From Rhizomys pruinosus (Eukaryota; Chordata; Mammalia; Rodentia; Spalacidae): a DNA stretch of 64,000 bases. Below, piece by piece: positions 21,880 to 33,300 of this stretch. The first letter of the stretch is position 1. The number at the start of each line of letters is the position of its first letter. The translations under genes and the position numbers were made by a program. The notes below the pieces were generated by a model. It was given only the letters and a program-made list of their open reading frames with translations. It was not told the DNA's origin and did no database searches. Location of the stretch: assembly GCA_009823505.1 (NCBI GenBank), contig VZQC01005585.1:397552-461551 (forward strand), written 5' to 3'.

Positions 21880-24530
21880 AGAAATCAATACAAAAAAATC
21901 AATGAATCCGAAATCTTGTTCTTTGAAAGGACAAACAAGATAAATAGAACTCTAGCCCAATTAACAAGGAAAGAGCAACTCCAAATCAATAGAATTCATG
22001 ATGAAAAGGGAAACGTCACAACAGAGAAAAGATCCAGGCAATCATATGAGAATACTTCAAAAACCTGTACTGTACTGAATTTGAAAACCTAAGAGAAATG
22101 GATAAATATTTGAAATCCTGGAATTCACCAATACTTAGCCAAGAAGAGATTGACAGCTTAAACAGACCCATAATATATGAGGAAATTAAAAATGTGATAG
22201 TAAACCTCACAAATATAAAAAGCCCAGGCCCAGATGGTTTCATGGTAGAATTCTATAAAACATTTAAAGAGGACTTACAACCATTATTAATAAAACTGTT
22301 CAGAAGGATACAAGCAGAGGGAAAACTCCCATATTCCTTCTACAAAGCCAGCATGACTCTAATACCAAAAGCATGCAGATACAACCAAAAAAGAAAAGTA
22401 TAGACCCATCTCATTAATGAACATAGATGCAAAAATTCTCAACACAATACTTGCAAACCACATACAGGCCCACATCAAAAAGATCATCCATCATGACCAA
22501 GTTGGATTCATCCTAGAGATGCAGGGATGGTTCAACATATGTAAATCAATAAATACCATAAAACACATAAATAGACTGAAAGACAACAACCACACAATCA
22601 TCTCAATTGACACAGAAAAGGCCTTTGACAAAATCCAGTATCCCTTCATACTTAAAGTCCTAGAGTGACTTGGACTGGAAGGAACATTCTTCAACATAAT
22701 CAAAGCCATATACAACAAACCCACTGCCAAGATCATCCTAAATGGAGAAAAATTAGAAGCATTCCCCTTAAAGGTGGGCACCTGGCAAGGCTGCCCCCAC
22801 TCCTCTTCAATCTAGGGCTTGAAATGCTTGCTAGGGCAATAAGGCAATTAAGGGAGTTCTAATTGGAAAAGAGGAAGTCAAATTATTCCTCTTTGCAGAT
22901 GATATGATAGTTTACCTAAAGGATGATAAAAACTCTACCAGAAAACCCCTAGAAATGATTAAGAGTTTAGTAAAGTGGTAGGATACAAAATTAACATAGA
23001 AAAATCAGTAGCCTTTCTTTACAACAAAAACAAGCAACTGAAGAAGGAATATAAAGAGACCTTCCCACACACAATAGCCTCAAAAACAATAAAATACCTA
23101 GGAAATGACCTAACCAAAGACACCAAAGACCTCTACAACAAAAAAAAATTTAAACCCTTGAAGTAGGAAATTGAAGAAGACATCAGAAGATGGAAAGACC
23201 TCCCATGCTCATGGATTGGAAAAAATATTGTAAAAGTGTCCTACAAATTAATATACAAATTCAATGCAATTCCAATTAAAATCATCAAGAGTTTCTTCAC
23301 AGACTTGAGAAAAATTCCTTAAATTCATATGGAAAAACAAAAGACCCCGAATAGCCAAAGCAACCGAGTGAAAAGTGCATTACAGGGGGAATCACTATAC
23401 CAGACTTCAAACTATATTACAGGGCTATAGTCATTAAAACAGACTGGCATTGGCACAAAAACAGACCCATAGACTAATGCAAAAAATTGAAAATCCAAAC
23501 TTGAGCTCATACATTTTCAGCCACCTCATGGCCAAAAAGACTCAATGGAGGAAAGACAGCATCTTCAGAAAATGGTGCCGGAAAAACTGGATCACCATTT
23601 GTAGAAGAATAAAATTAAACCCTTACCTCTCACCCTGTAAAAAATAAAATCAAAATGGATCAAAGACCTCATGAACAATGTGAAATCAAAAACTCTGAAA
23701 GTGATAGAAGAAAACATTGGCAGCAACCTACAAGACATAGTTGTAGGAAAAGCCTTTATAAATCAAACAGCAACCACCCATGAAATAAGGCCAACAATTC
23801 ACAAGTGGGATCTCATTAAACTCAAAAGCTTCTGTACAGTGAAAGAAACTATCAATGAGGTAAAGAGAACACTCACAGAGTGGGAGGAAACCTTCACTAG
23901 TGATATATCTGACAGAGCATTAACATCCAAAATATATAAACTACTCAAAACACAAAGAACTAAAAAAAAAAAAAAATGACCCACTCAAGAGATGGAGCAA
24001 AGAGCTGAATAGAGATTTCACAAGTGAGGAAGTAAAGATGGCTGAGAAACATCTTAGAAAGTGTTCAACATCATTAATAATTAAGGAAATGCAAATTAAA
24101 ACCACTAAGATATCATCTCACTACAATAAGGCTGGCTAAGATCAAGGAAAAAAAAAAAAAAAAAGACACCAAATGCTGGAGAAGTGGCGGGGAAAGGGGA
24201 ACACTCATCTACTGCTGGTAGGAATGTAAACTCATACAACCACTATGGAAAGCAGTGTGGAGAACCCTTAAAAGGCTCAAAATGAGCCTACAACCTGACC
24301 CAGTCATACAACTCCTGGGTACATACCCACAAAACTCATTCTACCACAAACATACATGCACATCTATGTTTCTTGCAGCTCTCTTCACAATAGTGAAAAG
24401 CTGGAACCATCCCAAGTGCTCTTCAATCAATGAGTGGATAGAGAAAACGTGGTACATCTACACAGTGGAGTTCTATGCAGCAGTACATAAAAGTGACATC
24501 ATGAATTTGCAGGCAAATGGATGGAACTAG
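21880..24530 (+). pseudogene. L1 ORF2 (RT and C-terminus), best preserved plus-strand copy
   Basis: Pieces in order: DKYLKSWNSPILSQEEIDSL and SPGPDGFMVEFYKT (22,098-22,403), [20 protein letters not shown] and [17 protein letters not shown] (22,417-22,668), [12 protein letters not shown] region with a frameshift, then LFLFADDMIVYLK with an intact catalytic FADD (about 22,888-22,925). After that come [39 protein letters not shown] (22,975-23,166), LKVIEENIGSNLQDIVVGKA (23,671-23,979) and the C-terminus 24,255-24,530. At least five frame changes or stops separate these, so no enzyme is made. The endonuclease is absent through 5' truncation. Confidence 0.85.
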
Positions 24531-25044
24531 AAGACATTATGCTAAGTAAAGTAACACAGTCCCAGAAAAACAAACAACAAATGGTATCCCTCATTTGTGG
24601 ATGTTAGCACCAAATATCTACTAGTAAGGCAAACTGAGGAATATAGTTGTTTTTTCCTGAAAGCAACTGTGCCATTATAATGTGAATACCTTAATGGAAT
24701 TTAGAGTTAACCTACCACTTATTTTCAGACTTTTTATTTGGGATATATGGGGGGGTATGTATGCAAACTTTAGAGCAATACAAAATTAAAAGAGAAAAAT
24801 GTGAATTCCTAAACATGTTTTGGAATTAATATACTGTTTACTTTCAGGCAATTTTGGTATATGTGTGAAGAGCATATATGCATATTTTGGAGCAATACAA
24901 ACTGGAGGGAACAACAACAAAAGGACTGGGTCAAAGAACTGACTGAAACTGTAAACTTCAGCCCAAAACTGTAAACCTCTGCATAGAAAAACTTTAAAAA
25001 GATTGAAAAAAAACGATGCAAGACATGTATGGCAAAATGCATGA

Positions 25045-25078
25045 ACTCAGGTGGGATGGGGGGCATGGAAAGGGGAAT
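25045..25078 (+). other. L1 3'UTR G-rich polypurine tract
   Basis: Run of G3-G6 blocks (GGTGGGATGGGGGGCATGG and following). Equivalent tracts occur at every complete L1 3' end in the window. Such tracts can form G-quadruplexes; that is known for L1 and inferred here. Confidence 0.75.
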
Positions 25079-25150
25079 GAGTCTAAAATTGGACTGAGAA
25101 ATGTCATATGAATTGCACAAAACTTAAATAAAAATGTTCGAAAATAATAA

Positions 25151-25595
25151 AAAATAAAAAGTAAATAATGAATCTTATAAGCTCCAGGGACCTTGCTTAC
25201 ATGAACCTACAACAATGGTGTCGGTATGAACAAGACCCATTTGCAAACTCAAGAAGACCCAGCATGGAACTGGGAGATGAGCAGAATGCCCCAATCTTGG
25301 CTGAGGAAATATTGGCAGCTGATTACTCCTGGGAGAGAAAGAACTGTTTCTTAAAGGGCGGACTAGACAGACTGACTAGACATAAGTGGACAAACTTCCA
25401 TTGAGAAATGTCTGATCACACAAATTTGACACAGTGGGCCTTACCACAAATGACAGAGTGTATGGATTCCATTTGGTGTGGAGGGCTATGGGAGGAGCCA
25501 AATGGGGAAGGGGTATGAAGGTGATTAAGATTGATTGAGATGTTCTGTATGAAATACATGAAAATTTAGTAAAAAGGTTTTTAAAAAGAAATGTG
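25151..25595 (+). mobile_element. Lx-type 3'UTR, distal end of the old L1
   Basis: Continues the Lx 3'UTR: CTTATAAGCTCCAGGGACC, AACAATGGTGTCGGTATGAA, GCAGCTGATTACTCCTGGGA, then GAGGAGCCAAATGGGGAAGG and ATGAAATACATGAAAATTTAG before an A-rich end. This closes the 21-kb nested locus. Confidence 0.7.
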
Positions 25596-26031
25596 GGAAG
25601 AAAGCTCCAAGTCTAAATTATAAGATATTGTTTCTGACTTTGTTTCCCACTTTAAATTTTTGTCTTTATTCTAGAGAATTTTATGCTTGTGTACCATAAA
25701 ATCTAACCATATCTTTCCCATTTACACCTTCCAACTTCCCTCTCATCTACCCTAATATGTCAATCTTAACTTCATGTATTTTAATGTTCTAATGCCATGT
25801 ATGGTATTTGTAAGATTGCTGTATCTTTTGATAAATTGACTATCTCATAATGCAATATCTCTGCATTTTAAGATTGACCAGAGACAATATTAATACAGAT
25901 ACTTTAATTTCTCTTTACACATATTTTCTGTTTAGTTTTTTTCTGTTAATTTTCTTTTATTCTTGGTCTCTTGACATTTTAAATTATTTGGTTTTCCAAT
26001 AGATAATAGACAATTAAGCTTTGCTTTTTAA
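25596..26031. other. No recognised feature
   Basis: AT-rich. CCATTTACACCTTCCAACTT near 25,720 faintly resembles a reversed L1 3' end but is too diverged to call. Confidence 0.4.
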
Positions 26032-26236
26032 AACATTTATTTATTTTATTTTCATGTTTGTGTATATGTACCTGAGTGTGCTTTGGACCACACAGACTCC
26101 AGAAAAAGGAATTGGATACCATGGAACTGGAGATATGGGAGGTTGTGAGCTCCCCTGTGGGTGTTGAGCACTAAAACCTGATTTGTTGCAGGAGCAGTCA
26201 GTGCTCTTAAACACTGAGTCACCTCTCCAGCTTGAT
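26032..26236 (-). mobile_element. B2-like SINE, degenerate
   Basis: Reverse B2 landmarks: CCATGGAACTGGAGATATGG, GGAGCAGTCAGTGCTCTTAA, GTCACCTCTCCAGC, with a T-rich left end. Old copy. Confidence 0.75.
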
Positions 26237-26502
26237 CTTTGTTTTTAAAATGCATTCTCACTTTGTCTTTTACATAGCATATTTAGATAATTTTTACTTA
26301 GTGAAACATGCATTGTTTTATTAAACTTGTTGTTTTATTTAAATCTATTCTCTTCTATTGCTTTTAATTTTTTTTGTCCATTGGCTAACGTTTACTTTTG
26401 AACTGTTAATTGAGTTTTCAAGATATCTTTTGTGTTATGAAAAGTTTTATGAAACCTGTGTTTTCTTCTGGATTTTTCTGTGGTGTAACACAAATTTTAC
26501 AA

Positions 26503-26577
26503 GGGCTGGAACATAGTTCAACCATATAGCCTTAAAGAGCACACTAATCACTCTGGGCTCAGTTCCCAGCACTGAAT
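26503..26577 (+). mobile_element. ID-type SINE
   Basis: GGGCTGGAACATAGTTCAAC, a tRNA-like core and GGGCTCAGTTCCCAGCACTG, followed by a TA/TAGA microsatellite in place of the A-tail. It has the length and layout of a tRNA-Ala-derived ID element but is diverged. Confidence 0.6.
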
Positions 26578-26580
26578 ATG

Positions 26581-26581
<1 letters not shown>

Positions 26582-26613
<32 letters not shown>

Positions 26614-26678
26614 TATAGATATAGATAGATATAGATATAGATATAGATATAGATATAGATATAGATATAGATATATAT
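26582..26678. repeat. (TA)n-(GATATA)n microsatellite
   Basis: TA run followed by repeated AGATAT hexamers, grown at the tail of the ID element. Confidence 0.9.
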
Positions 26679-26748
26679 TATTCAGTGTATATATAGAGAG
26701 AGAGTTTGTTGCATACAACATAATACTTTATCTTCTTGCTGTTTTGTT

Positions 26749-26870
26749 TGTTTGAGACAGGATTTCACTCTGTTGCCCAGGCCAACTAAGGTCACTAGGT
26801 ATCCCAGGCTGGCATCAAACTTGTGACAATCCCCTTCCCAAAGCTCTCCAAGTGCTGCTAATAGTATATC
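26749..26870 (-). mobile_element. B1-like SINE, very degenerate
   Basis: GAGACAGGATTTCACTCTGT, TCCCAGGCTGGCATCAAACT and CTCCAAGTGCTGCTAATAG in reverse-B1 order. It could also be an older proto-B1. Confidence 0.55.
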
Positions 26871-27269
26871 CATTACCTCATATTCTTTTTTACTCAATTC
26901 TATTTCCAGTATTAGCATATTATCTACACTCTTTTTTATTTTTATAGTTGTTGCTCCAAGCTTTAGGATATACTATTTTGTAGAACACCAACATTAGGGT
27001 GTGCCCTTTGTCCTGTGACATGTTTAGTCTTAGGTTCCTAAGCCTGATATCATTGCCAGGTATGGGATCCATTCTAAGAAGCAGACATTAACTCCAACTA
27101 AATAGTGTTTGGTTACTCTCATAATATGTGTGCTACTATTGTACTGATGGGCTTCTCTTGGCAGACTAGTAGTTATAATAATTTTCAATATTCACAGTTG
27201 TGTAAGGTTGATGATTATTATCTTCTAGAACTAATATAGAGATAAGATATGTGTATGTATATATATTTG

Positions 27270-27765
27270 TGTGTTCAAGAAATTCAAATAAGGTAGAATT
27301 CAAGAAACAGATACCGTGTTTTCTTATCCATGTAGCAGATGCTGGACATCTAGGCTGTTTTACATTTTCTGGGTATTGTGAATAAAGTATCCAGTAAACA
27401 TGGATGAGCACGCATCTCTGTAGTAGTATATAAAGTTCTGTCCCCCATCCAACTCCTACTGTTTTCCACATATATACAACTCTTTCAAATTTGTGCCATC
27501 TTCTTCTATAATTATTACATCTATACACAAAAACTCACACGTATATGTTAAAACTAGTGTGTAAATCTAGTGTTAAGTGCTGACCAATTGGGATTGGATA
27601 ACCTATAAGGGGACTCTGACCTGGAGAAAATGAAGTCTCCTTCTCTCAGCTGCCATTGACTGCCTGCAGCTCTTCATCTCATGGTGGGCCCTGGTAAAAT
27701 CTCCACCATCTGTTCTGGTAGGTTGACTGATGTTGCCATTATGCAGGTCTTGTTTAGGCATCTGT
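27270..27765 (-). mobile_element. Old L1/Lx fragments
   Basis: 27,300-27,450 follows a reversed L1 ORF2 C-terminus (TGTTTTCTTATCCATGTAGC, ATTGTGAATAAAGTATCCAG). 27,575-27,720 follows a reversed Lx 3'UTR (GGATTGGATAACCTATAAGG, CTTCTCTCAGCTGCCATTGA, CTGCAGCTCTTCATCTC). The 120-codon minus frame at 27,166-27,528 overlaps the ORF2 relic and is not a gene. Confidence 0.55.
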
Positions 27766-28249
27766 ATTGTTGAGATTTCATGGGTGTGGAATTGCTGTCG
27801 TTTCTAGAAGACACTACCTAGATGTCTGCATCCTTTCTTAAAATGTTTCTTGAGTTATAAGTTTTATATAAAAGAATACATTCAATATTTATTGATATAT
27901 ATTAATTTTATAATGAATAGCAGATAATTAATACATCATATATGTAATTTGATGATGCTAAACCATGAAATTACTACCATAATTAGGGAGGTAAATGCAT
28001 CCCTTGCCCTCAAAAGTTTGTAGGATATCTATTAGCATATAAAAGCATTTCACATGAGATTTATCCTCATGACAAACACTTTAAATGAAGAATACAATTT
28101 TGTGATGTTGGATACTTTATCATATTGCTCATCTCTAGAACTGAATTATCTGATGTTTCAGAAACTTTTATGCATTGAACTACAGCACCTCTTTCCTTCC
28201 TTCCACACTGGGTATCACTAAATCACCAGAATTTTTGTAAAGAAGATAT

Positions 28250-28605
28250 AACATAGCAAATAGAAATAGGAAAATGTGCTCAAAATCATGAATCTTCTGG
28301 GAAATTCTGTAAAAACTATGATGAAATATTTCCTCCTACCTGTTGAAATAACTTTCATTACAAAACAAATGTTAACTAATGGCAAGAATACAGTGCATCT
28401 GGCACATTTATACGCTATTGGTGAGAAAATAGAATTATGCAGTTGCTATAGAGCTCATTAGCAGTTCCTCAAAAAAAGGAAATGTAGAACTACCATAAAA
28501 TTCAGCTATCTCACATTTGGGTTTGAAATAACGATATTAAACATTTGTATCCACGTGCTCATAGGACTACTTTGACTAAGAAATGAAAAATAATCCAAGT
28601 AACTA
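28250..28605 (+). mobile_element. Ancient LINE-1 ORF2 C-terminus
   Basis: Co-linear with the conserved end of ancient mammalian L1 ORF2: CTCAAAATCATGAATCTTCTGGG, then AACTAATGGCAAGAATACAG, then GCAGTTCCTCAAAAAAAGG and GTAGAACTACCATAAAATTC. Divergence is high, so it predates the rodent-specific elements. No duplication or tail seen. Confidence 0.55.
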
Positions 28606-28611
28606 TCAGTG

Positions 28612-28930
28612 ATTGTTATGGTTTAAATATCAAATGCCCTTCAAAGGCCCTGTTTCCCACATGATGGTGCTATTTGGGGCCATTTAGGAAGCTTTAGGAG
28701 GGGCTTACCTGGAGGAAGTACATCACAGGTTTTTTCTTGCATCATTTCCTTCAGTTTCTCTGGCTGCCATGACACGAGCGAGCTTCTTTGTTCCTCTGTA
28801 CCTGCAGTGACTCTGCTCTGCCCCCAGCATACCTAAAGCAGTGCAGCAGGATGAGCAGGGACCGGAACCTCTGAAACCAAGACCACAAATGAAAATATTC
28901 CTTTAAAGTTATGAATTTAGATATTTGTGA
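28612..28930 (+). mobile_element. Ancient MER-type interspersed repeat, family not named
   Basis: TTGTTATGGTTTAAATATCA at the start, GGCTGCCATGACACGAGCGA in the middle, and CCTCTGAAACCAAGACCACA with an ATTCCTTTAAAGTT end. This is the layout of a widespread mammalian non-autonomous element (hAT-like). Recognised by pattern only. Confidence 0.45.
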
Positions 28931-28983
28931 CTGTGATTAGTTCTAATACTATGGATGGATAAATGTATAAAATCTGTACAATA

Positions 28984-29431
28984 GGGGTTGGAGAGATGGC
29001 CTAGCAGTTAAGAGCACCGACTGCTCTTGCAGAGGACCCAGGTTCAATCCCCAGCACCCACATGGCGGCTAAGAACAGTCTGTAACTCCAATTCCAGGAG
29101 AACTCCAGTTCCAGGGGAATCCGACACCCTCTTCTGACCTCCGCGGCATTGCACGACACGGGTGCACAAACCTACATGCAGACAGTACATTCATACGCAT
29201 ACAGAAATAAATAGATGGCCTAGTGGTTAAGAGCGCCGACTGCTCTTGCAGAGGACCTGGGTTCGATCCCCAGCACCCACATGGCAGCTAAGAGCCGTCT
29301 TTAACTCCAGTTCCAGGGGAATCCGACACTCTCTTCTGATCTCCGCGGCATTGCACGACACGGGTGCACAAACCTACATGCAGACAATACACTCATACAC
29401 ATACAAAAATAAATTTTAAAAAATTATAAAA
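28984..29431 (+). mobile_element. Head-to-tail B2 dimer inside one target-site duplication
   Basis: Monomer 1 (28,984 to about 29,212) is a complete B2 with A-tail AAATAAAT. Monomer 2 starts at about 29,213 with AGATGGCCTAGTGG, lacking the first ~12 bases (GGGGCTGGAG), and ends in an A-rich tail. The whole unit is flanked by AAAATCTGTACAATA at 28,969-28,983 and 29,432-29,446, with no duplication at the internal junction. Monomer 1 carries an extra ~19-bp GGAGAACTCCAGTTCCAG repeat that monomer 2 lacks, so they belong to different B2 subtypes. Confidence 0.9.
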
Positions 29432-29446
29432 AAAATCTGTACAATA

Positions 29447-29945
29447 TGCATGGGATGGAATATTTTTGAAAATTAAAATCAAATGAAATCCTGCCACGTG
29501 TGACAACAGGAAGATAATTTATAAGATTAAGCCAGGTTTATGCTGAGAAATCTGCCGTAACCCTATCACTGTCCAATGTAAGCAATAAAACTTTTTGTTC
29601 TTGCTATTTGTTTTATATTGCAGGTCCTCAGGGATTTGATAACAGTATGATATAACTTGAATACAATTTTAATGCTTACTATATGGATGGTAATTGGGAT
29701 TCTTGAGTCCATAAGCCTATAGTCTTAAAATTGGACATTTTTCAATCATTGTTCTTCTAATCTGTGTTATGTTATTTTTCTGAGACTTCAATTAGATGTA
29801 TTTTGGGTTACTGAAACTACCAAGGTCTTGATAACGGGCTTTCTATCGCTTTTCTTTCTGATTTATCTTCAATGTTTTCTATTAATTTGTTTTCAAGTTA
29901 ATGATATTCCATTATTTAAGCATTTTTCATTTGTTAATTTGAAAG
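29447..29945. other. No recognised feature
   Basis: AT-rich unassigned sequence up to the B1 tail. Confidence 0.45.
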
Positions 29946-30138
29946 GTATTTATTTATTTATTTATTTATTTATTTATTTTTTTTTTTTTTTTTGGTCTTT
30001 TCAAGACAGGGTCTCCCTGTAGCCCCAGCTGTCCTGGAACTCACTCTGTAGACCAGGCTGGCCTTGAAGTCACAGAGATCCGCCTGCCTCTGCCTCCCAA
30101 GTGCTAGGATTAAAGGCGTGCGCCACCACGCCCGGCTT
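29946..30138 (-). mobile_element. B1 SINE with (TTTA)n/T-run tail
   Basis: Close to consensus in reverse: AAGACAGGGTCTCCCTGTAG, GACCAGGCTGGCCTTGAAG, CAAGTGCTAGGATTAAAGGC, CACCACGCCCGGC. The tail side has grown into a TTTA microsatellite (29,946-29,980). Confidence 0.9.
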
Positions 30139-30300
30139 ATTTAGTACTATTTTATCACTATATTTTCAATTTAGATTGGAGTATGGTGGCATACACATGT
30201 TATCTCACCACATGAGAAGTTCAGGCAGGAGGATTGTGAGTTTGCAGCTAGCCTGAACTGTCTTTTGTACTCATGATTTCTTCCACCAACTTAACTAGGC

Positions 30301-30307
30301 ATGTGTG

Positions 30308-30348
<41 letters not shown>

Positions 30349-30350
30349 AT
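30301..30350. repeat. (GT)n microsatellite
   Basis: Alternating GT for about 40 bp, with interrupted GT-rich sequence continuing to about 30,413. Confidence 0.92.
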
Positions 30351-31347
30351 GCATGTGTTTGTGTTAGTTTGTGTGCCCCTGTATGCATGCACGCGTCTGT
30401 ATGTGTGTGTGTCTTTTAAAATCATGGAGACATTTATAATAGTGCAGTCTCTAGTAATTGGTTTTCCTACTCATTTCCTCTCAGATCTGATGCTTTAATC
30501 ATAGGCAGATTTATGCAGATCATAACTCATCCAAAGATACAGAGAGCTCTTCCTACACTTCTGTGGAGTCTCTGTTTATTTACTTGGCTGTTCTAGAATT
30601 TTGGGAACATTTCAGATACTGTTTCTTAAAATTTGTTGTTCATTCTAGTTCTTCACTATTTCTGAGATTCCACCACAAGTTATTTTAGTACTTTTTTACA
30701 TATCGTAGACATGTTTTACATTTTCCTTTTTCAATCTTTAAAAATAAAGTTTGCATACATTGTTTATTTTCAGTATTGAAGATGAAGTCAGGACCTCTTG
30801 AATGTTATACAAGTACTTTACCACTGGATTACATCTCAAATTTAAATTTGCAGTGTTTAATTTCCTGTAACTAATTTCACTAATTCTCTCACAGTATGTT
30901 GTTTAAATGATATAAAAATTTCCTTTTTTTCCCTTTTACATTGAATTTTGTGAATGCTACACAATGTTTCAATCATATTTAGAGCCCCCCATCCGCATCC
31001 CCCATTTCCATCCCTGCTCAATTTCGTCTGTAGAGTCAAATTTGTGTTCCCAAATAATTTCCTGCGTATCTGGAAAAAAAAAATCTCTTTTCTTGTGATC
31101 AAATTTCTTAATAGGTGTTTATGTCTAGAATTTCTCTGCTTTAATCGTTGCTATCAAAGCAATGTTTTAAATCAAATAACTAATATTATTCATAGACGTC
31201 TTCCTCTTCTATGTCCGTCACTTTAATCTTCGTTTTACCAGGATTTCAGATGCTCTGCTTTCATTTCCATAGGATTTCTGTATGGGTTTTTAATCTCCTG
31301 CCCCTCACCCATTGCATCTCCAGTGTTTGGAGAGAATTCTTGAGTAT
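30351..31347. other. Mostly unassigned; weak ID and L1 3'-end relics
   Basis: At 30,785-30,838 ACAAGTACTTTACCACTGG resembles a reversed ID/tRNA core. At about 30,940-31,020 ATTGAATTTTGTGAATGC followed by AGAGCCCCCCATCC resembles a very old reversed L1 3' end. Both are weak. No gene seen. Confidence 0.35.
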
Positions 31348-31362
31348 AAAATTAGCCTTGTG

Positions 31363-31582
31363 GGGGCTGGAGAGAAGGCACAGTGGTTAAGAACACTAGC
31401 TACTCTTAGAAAGGACCCAGGTTTGATTCCCAGTACCCACATGACAGCTAACAGTTGTCTGAAACTCCAGTTCCAAGGAATTTGATGCCCTCTTCTGATC
31501 TCTGTGGTCACTTCACGACACAGGTACACCTACCCACATGCAGACTATATACTCATACACATAAAAATAATAAATAAAATTT
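31363..31582 (+). mobile_element. B2 SINE with target-site duplication
   Basis: GGGGGCTGGAGAGAAGGCAC head, GGACCCAGGTTTGATTCCC B box, and an AATAAATAAAA tail. Flanked by AAAATTAGCCTTGTG (31,348-31,362) and AAAATTGGCCTTATG (31,583-31,597), two mismatches, so an older insertion. Confidence 0.88.
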
Positions 31583-31597
31583 AAAATTGGCCTTATG

Positions 31598-33139
31598 AAG
31601 TCCTTGAAACATATACACATAGACTCTTACCTCACTTTGTTCTGGATTCTCAGGATATATTTGAGAATAACCTCACAAAGACCAGTTCTAGTTGTTAAGT
31701 TCCTTTTTTGTCATTTGATCTTTCTGTTTTTCATTACTTGTGCAATTCTCTGCTTCCTTCAAGTAGATGATCTCCATACTTTATTTCACTTTTTTAGATT
31801 TCCTAGGAAAGACTGTTACTGTTTCATGGGCCACCTGTACCCCTTGAAAGCAGAGTTCATTAAGATGGATCAATGTTTCAATACAATCTCATCAGCTTGC
31901 ACTTCTACAGTCTGACTTCACCTTATATTCTATTCACACCTCAACTATATGCCTGAGTGTACTTACTGATCCCATCTTAACTGGAAGAATGCTCCAAATA
32001 GTCTCCTAGCATTCTGCATTTGTTCCCTCATCCTATTTCTCTGCCTGGGCATGTGAGATCTATTTAACTCTTCTCCATGGTAGTATGCTCCTGATTTAAG
32101 GGTCTGAATTTTGCTTGGATTTAGATTCTCCCAAGCCTCATAGCTCAGGACTCTACAAATAGAAAGAAACCAATAAATATTTGATGTTCTCAGTTGAATA
32201 GACTACTTGATGTTTTAGCACCCTTTGCCCTTTCTTTCTATGACCTCCTAATCCAGGAAAGTTCAGTTTCAAATTAGTCTTTTATTAGTTGGTTTTTTTC
32301 TGGGAAAAAGCATCACTTTCTGAGCTCTCTGACCTTCAGGTTAGCCACTTAGAACCAGATAAGCAGAAAATCCTATATCTAAATGAATTTCAGTTATTTA
32401 ACAATCTACTGAAATTGGAATCTTTATCTTTCACATAGTCTGAAGTTAGCTTGGAATTTAGAATTCAGATACATTGTTCTTGAAAGTGAGCATAGGACCC
32501 AAGGTGGCTGTTTTCTATCAGTCAATACAAATGGGTTTTCTTATCATTTTTATGTATTCTGTTGTTGTCTAAGTTTTGTTTTAGGGACAAATAGTATGTT
32601 TACAAGTAGAAAGTCTCACATTAAGATTTACATTGGTACAAACTGAATTCATGTAAGGTTGTTTTATTCATATCATGATTTGGGGATTTTTTTTCCTTTT
32701 GGTAATAAGTTCATCTTAATGCACTTTTCTTAAATTAATTCAGAAACATAAAAAGTCTTAGAGAAGTAATATGAAATAGCAACAAAACTGCTATTGGGTT
32801 CTTAAGAGGATGGCATCATTGTACAAGCATATTTACAGATTATGTTCCATTGAAATTTCACAGCATCTCCATGAAATAGACACTCTTATCTTCAATCTAC
32901 TAACAGAGGCTTGGAGAAATTCAGTAGTCTCCTTATCATAAACATCTAGAAAGTTTCAGGGTGAGTGCTTCATCACATTTCATTTGGACTGAAAAAAATC
33001 TGCACTTGATGCTATGTGTCATTAGTTCCCTACTAAGATATGAGAAATCAATATTAATGATTTAATAGAAAAGAAGTCATATTAACCCATTAATATAATG
33101 TAACCATGGGTGACTTAAAGCTTGAACTGGGTTGGACTA
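31598..33139. other. Repeat-poor unassigned sequence
   Basis: About 1.5 kb without a recognisable SINE, LINE or gene. The 106-codon frame at 31,595-31,915 has no family features. Probably intergenic or intronic single-copy sequence. Confidence 0.45.
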
Positions 33140-33150
33140 AACAGAGCATA

Positions 33151-33300
33151 TTTTTTGGGTCTTTTTGAAACAGGGTCTCCGTGTAGCTCCAGTTTTCTGG
33201 AACTCACCCTGTAGACTAGGCTGGCCTTGAACTCACAGAGATCCACCTGCTTCTGCCTCCTGAATGCTGGAATTAAAGGTATGTGCCACAAAGATCAGCT
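33151..33300 (-). mobile_element. B1 SINE with target-site duplication
   Basis: Reverse B1: GAAACAGGGTCTCCGTGTAG, GACTAGGCTGGCCTTGAACT, GGAATTAAAGGTATGTGCC. Flanked by AACAGAGCATA (33,140-33,150) and AACAGAACATA (33,301-33,311). Confidence 0.88.

Larger units (their letters stand above)
21836..25150 (+). mobile_element. 5'-truncated LINE-1 inserted in the Lx 3'UTR
   Basis: Starts within ORF2 downstream of the endonuclease (ATCAATGAATCCGAAATC at about 21,898) and runs through RT, C-terminus, 3'UTR, G-rich tract and an AAATAAAAA tail. The Lx 3'UTR is intact on both sides (CAGGGAAGAGGTAC to the left, CTTATAAGCTCCAGGGACC to the right). I could not define the duplication; the left edge is accurate to about 20 bp. 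Confidence 0.8.
4530..25595 (+). mobile_element. Old plus-strand LINE-1 (Lx-like), split by nested insertions
   Basis: One L1 can be followed in order across 21 kb. 5'UTR 4,530-4,968. ORF1 pieces 5,138-5,302, 5,627-5,717 and 5,875 to about 6,650. Endonuclease start to 6,987, rest of endonuclease 13,804-14,387. RT 15,001-16,198. C-terminal half 18,475-18,699 and 18,919 to about 20,400. Long Lx-type 3'UTR about 20,400-21,835 and 25,151-25,595. Each gap is filled by a later element, several with target-site duplications. The 5'UTR has two related monomer-like units (4,548-4,620 and about 4,703-4,780) that share TTTAGCAGGGGACCAG / TTTAGTAGAGGCCCAG. The assignment to one element is inference from co-linearity and strand; some junctions are clean, others blurred. 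Confidence 0.75.

Noticed and set aside
27166..27528. 120-codon minus-strand frame
   Set aside because: Overlaps a decayed L1 ORF2/Lx relic and AT-rich sequence; no coherent domain.
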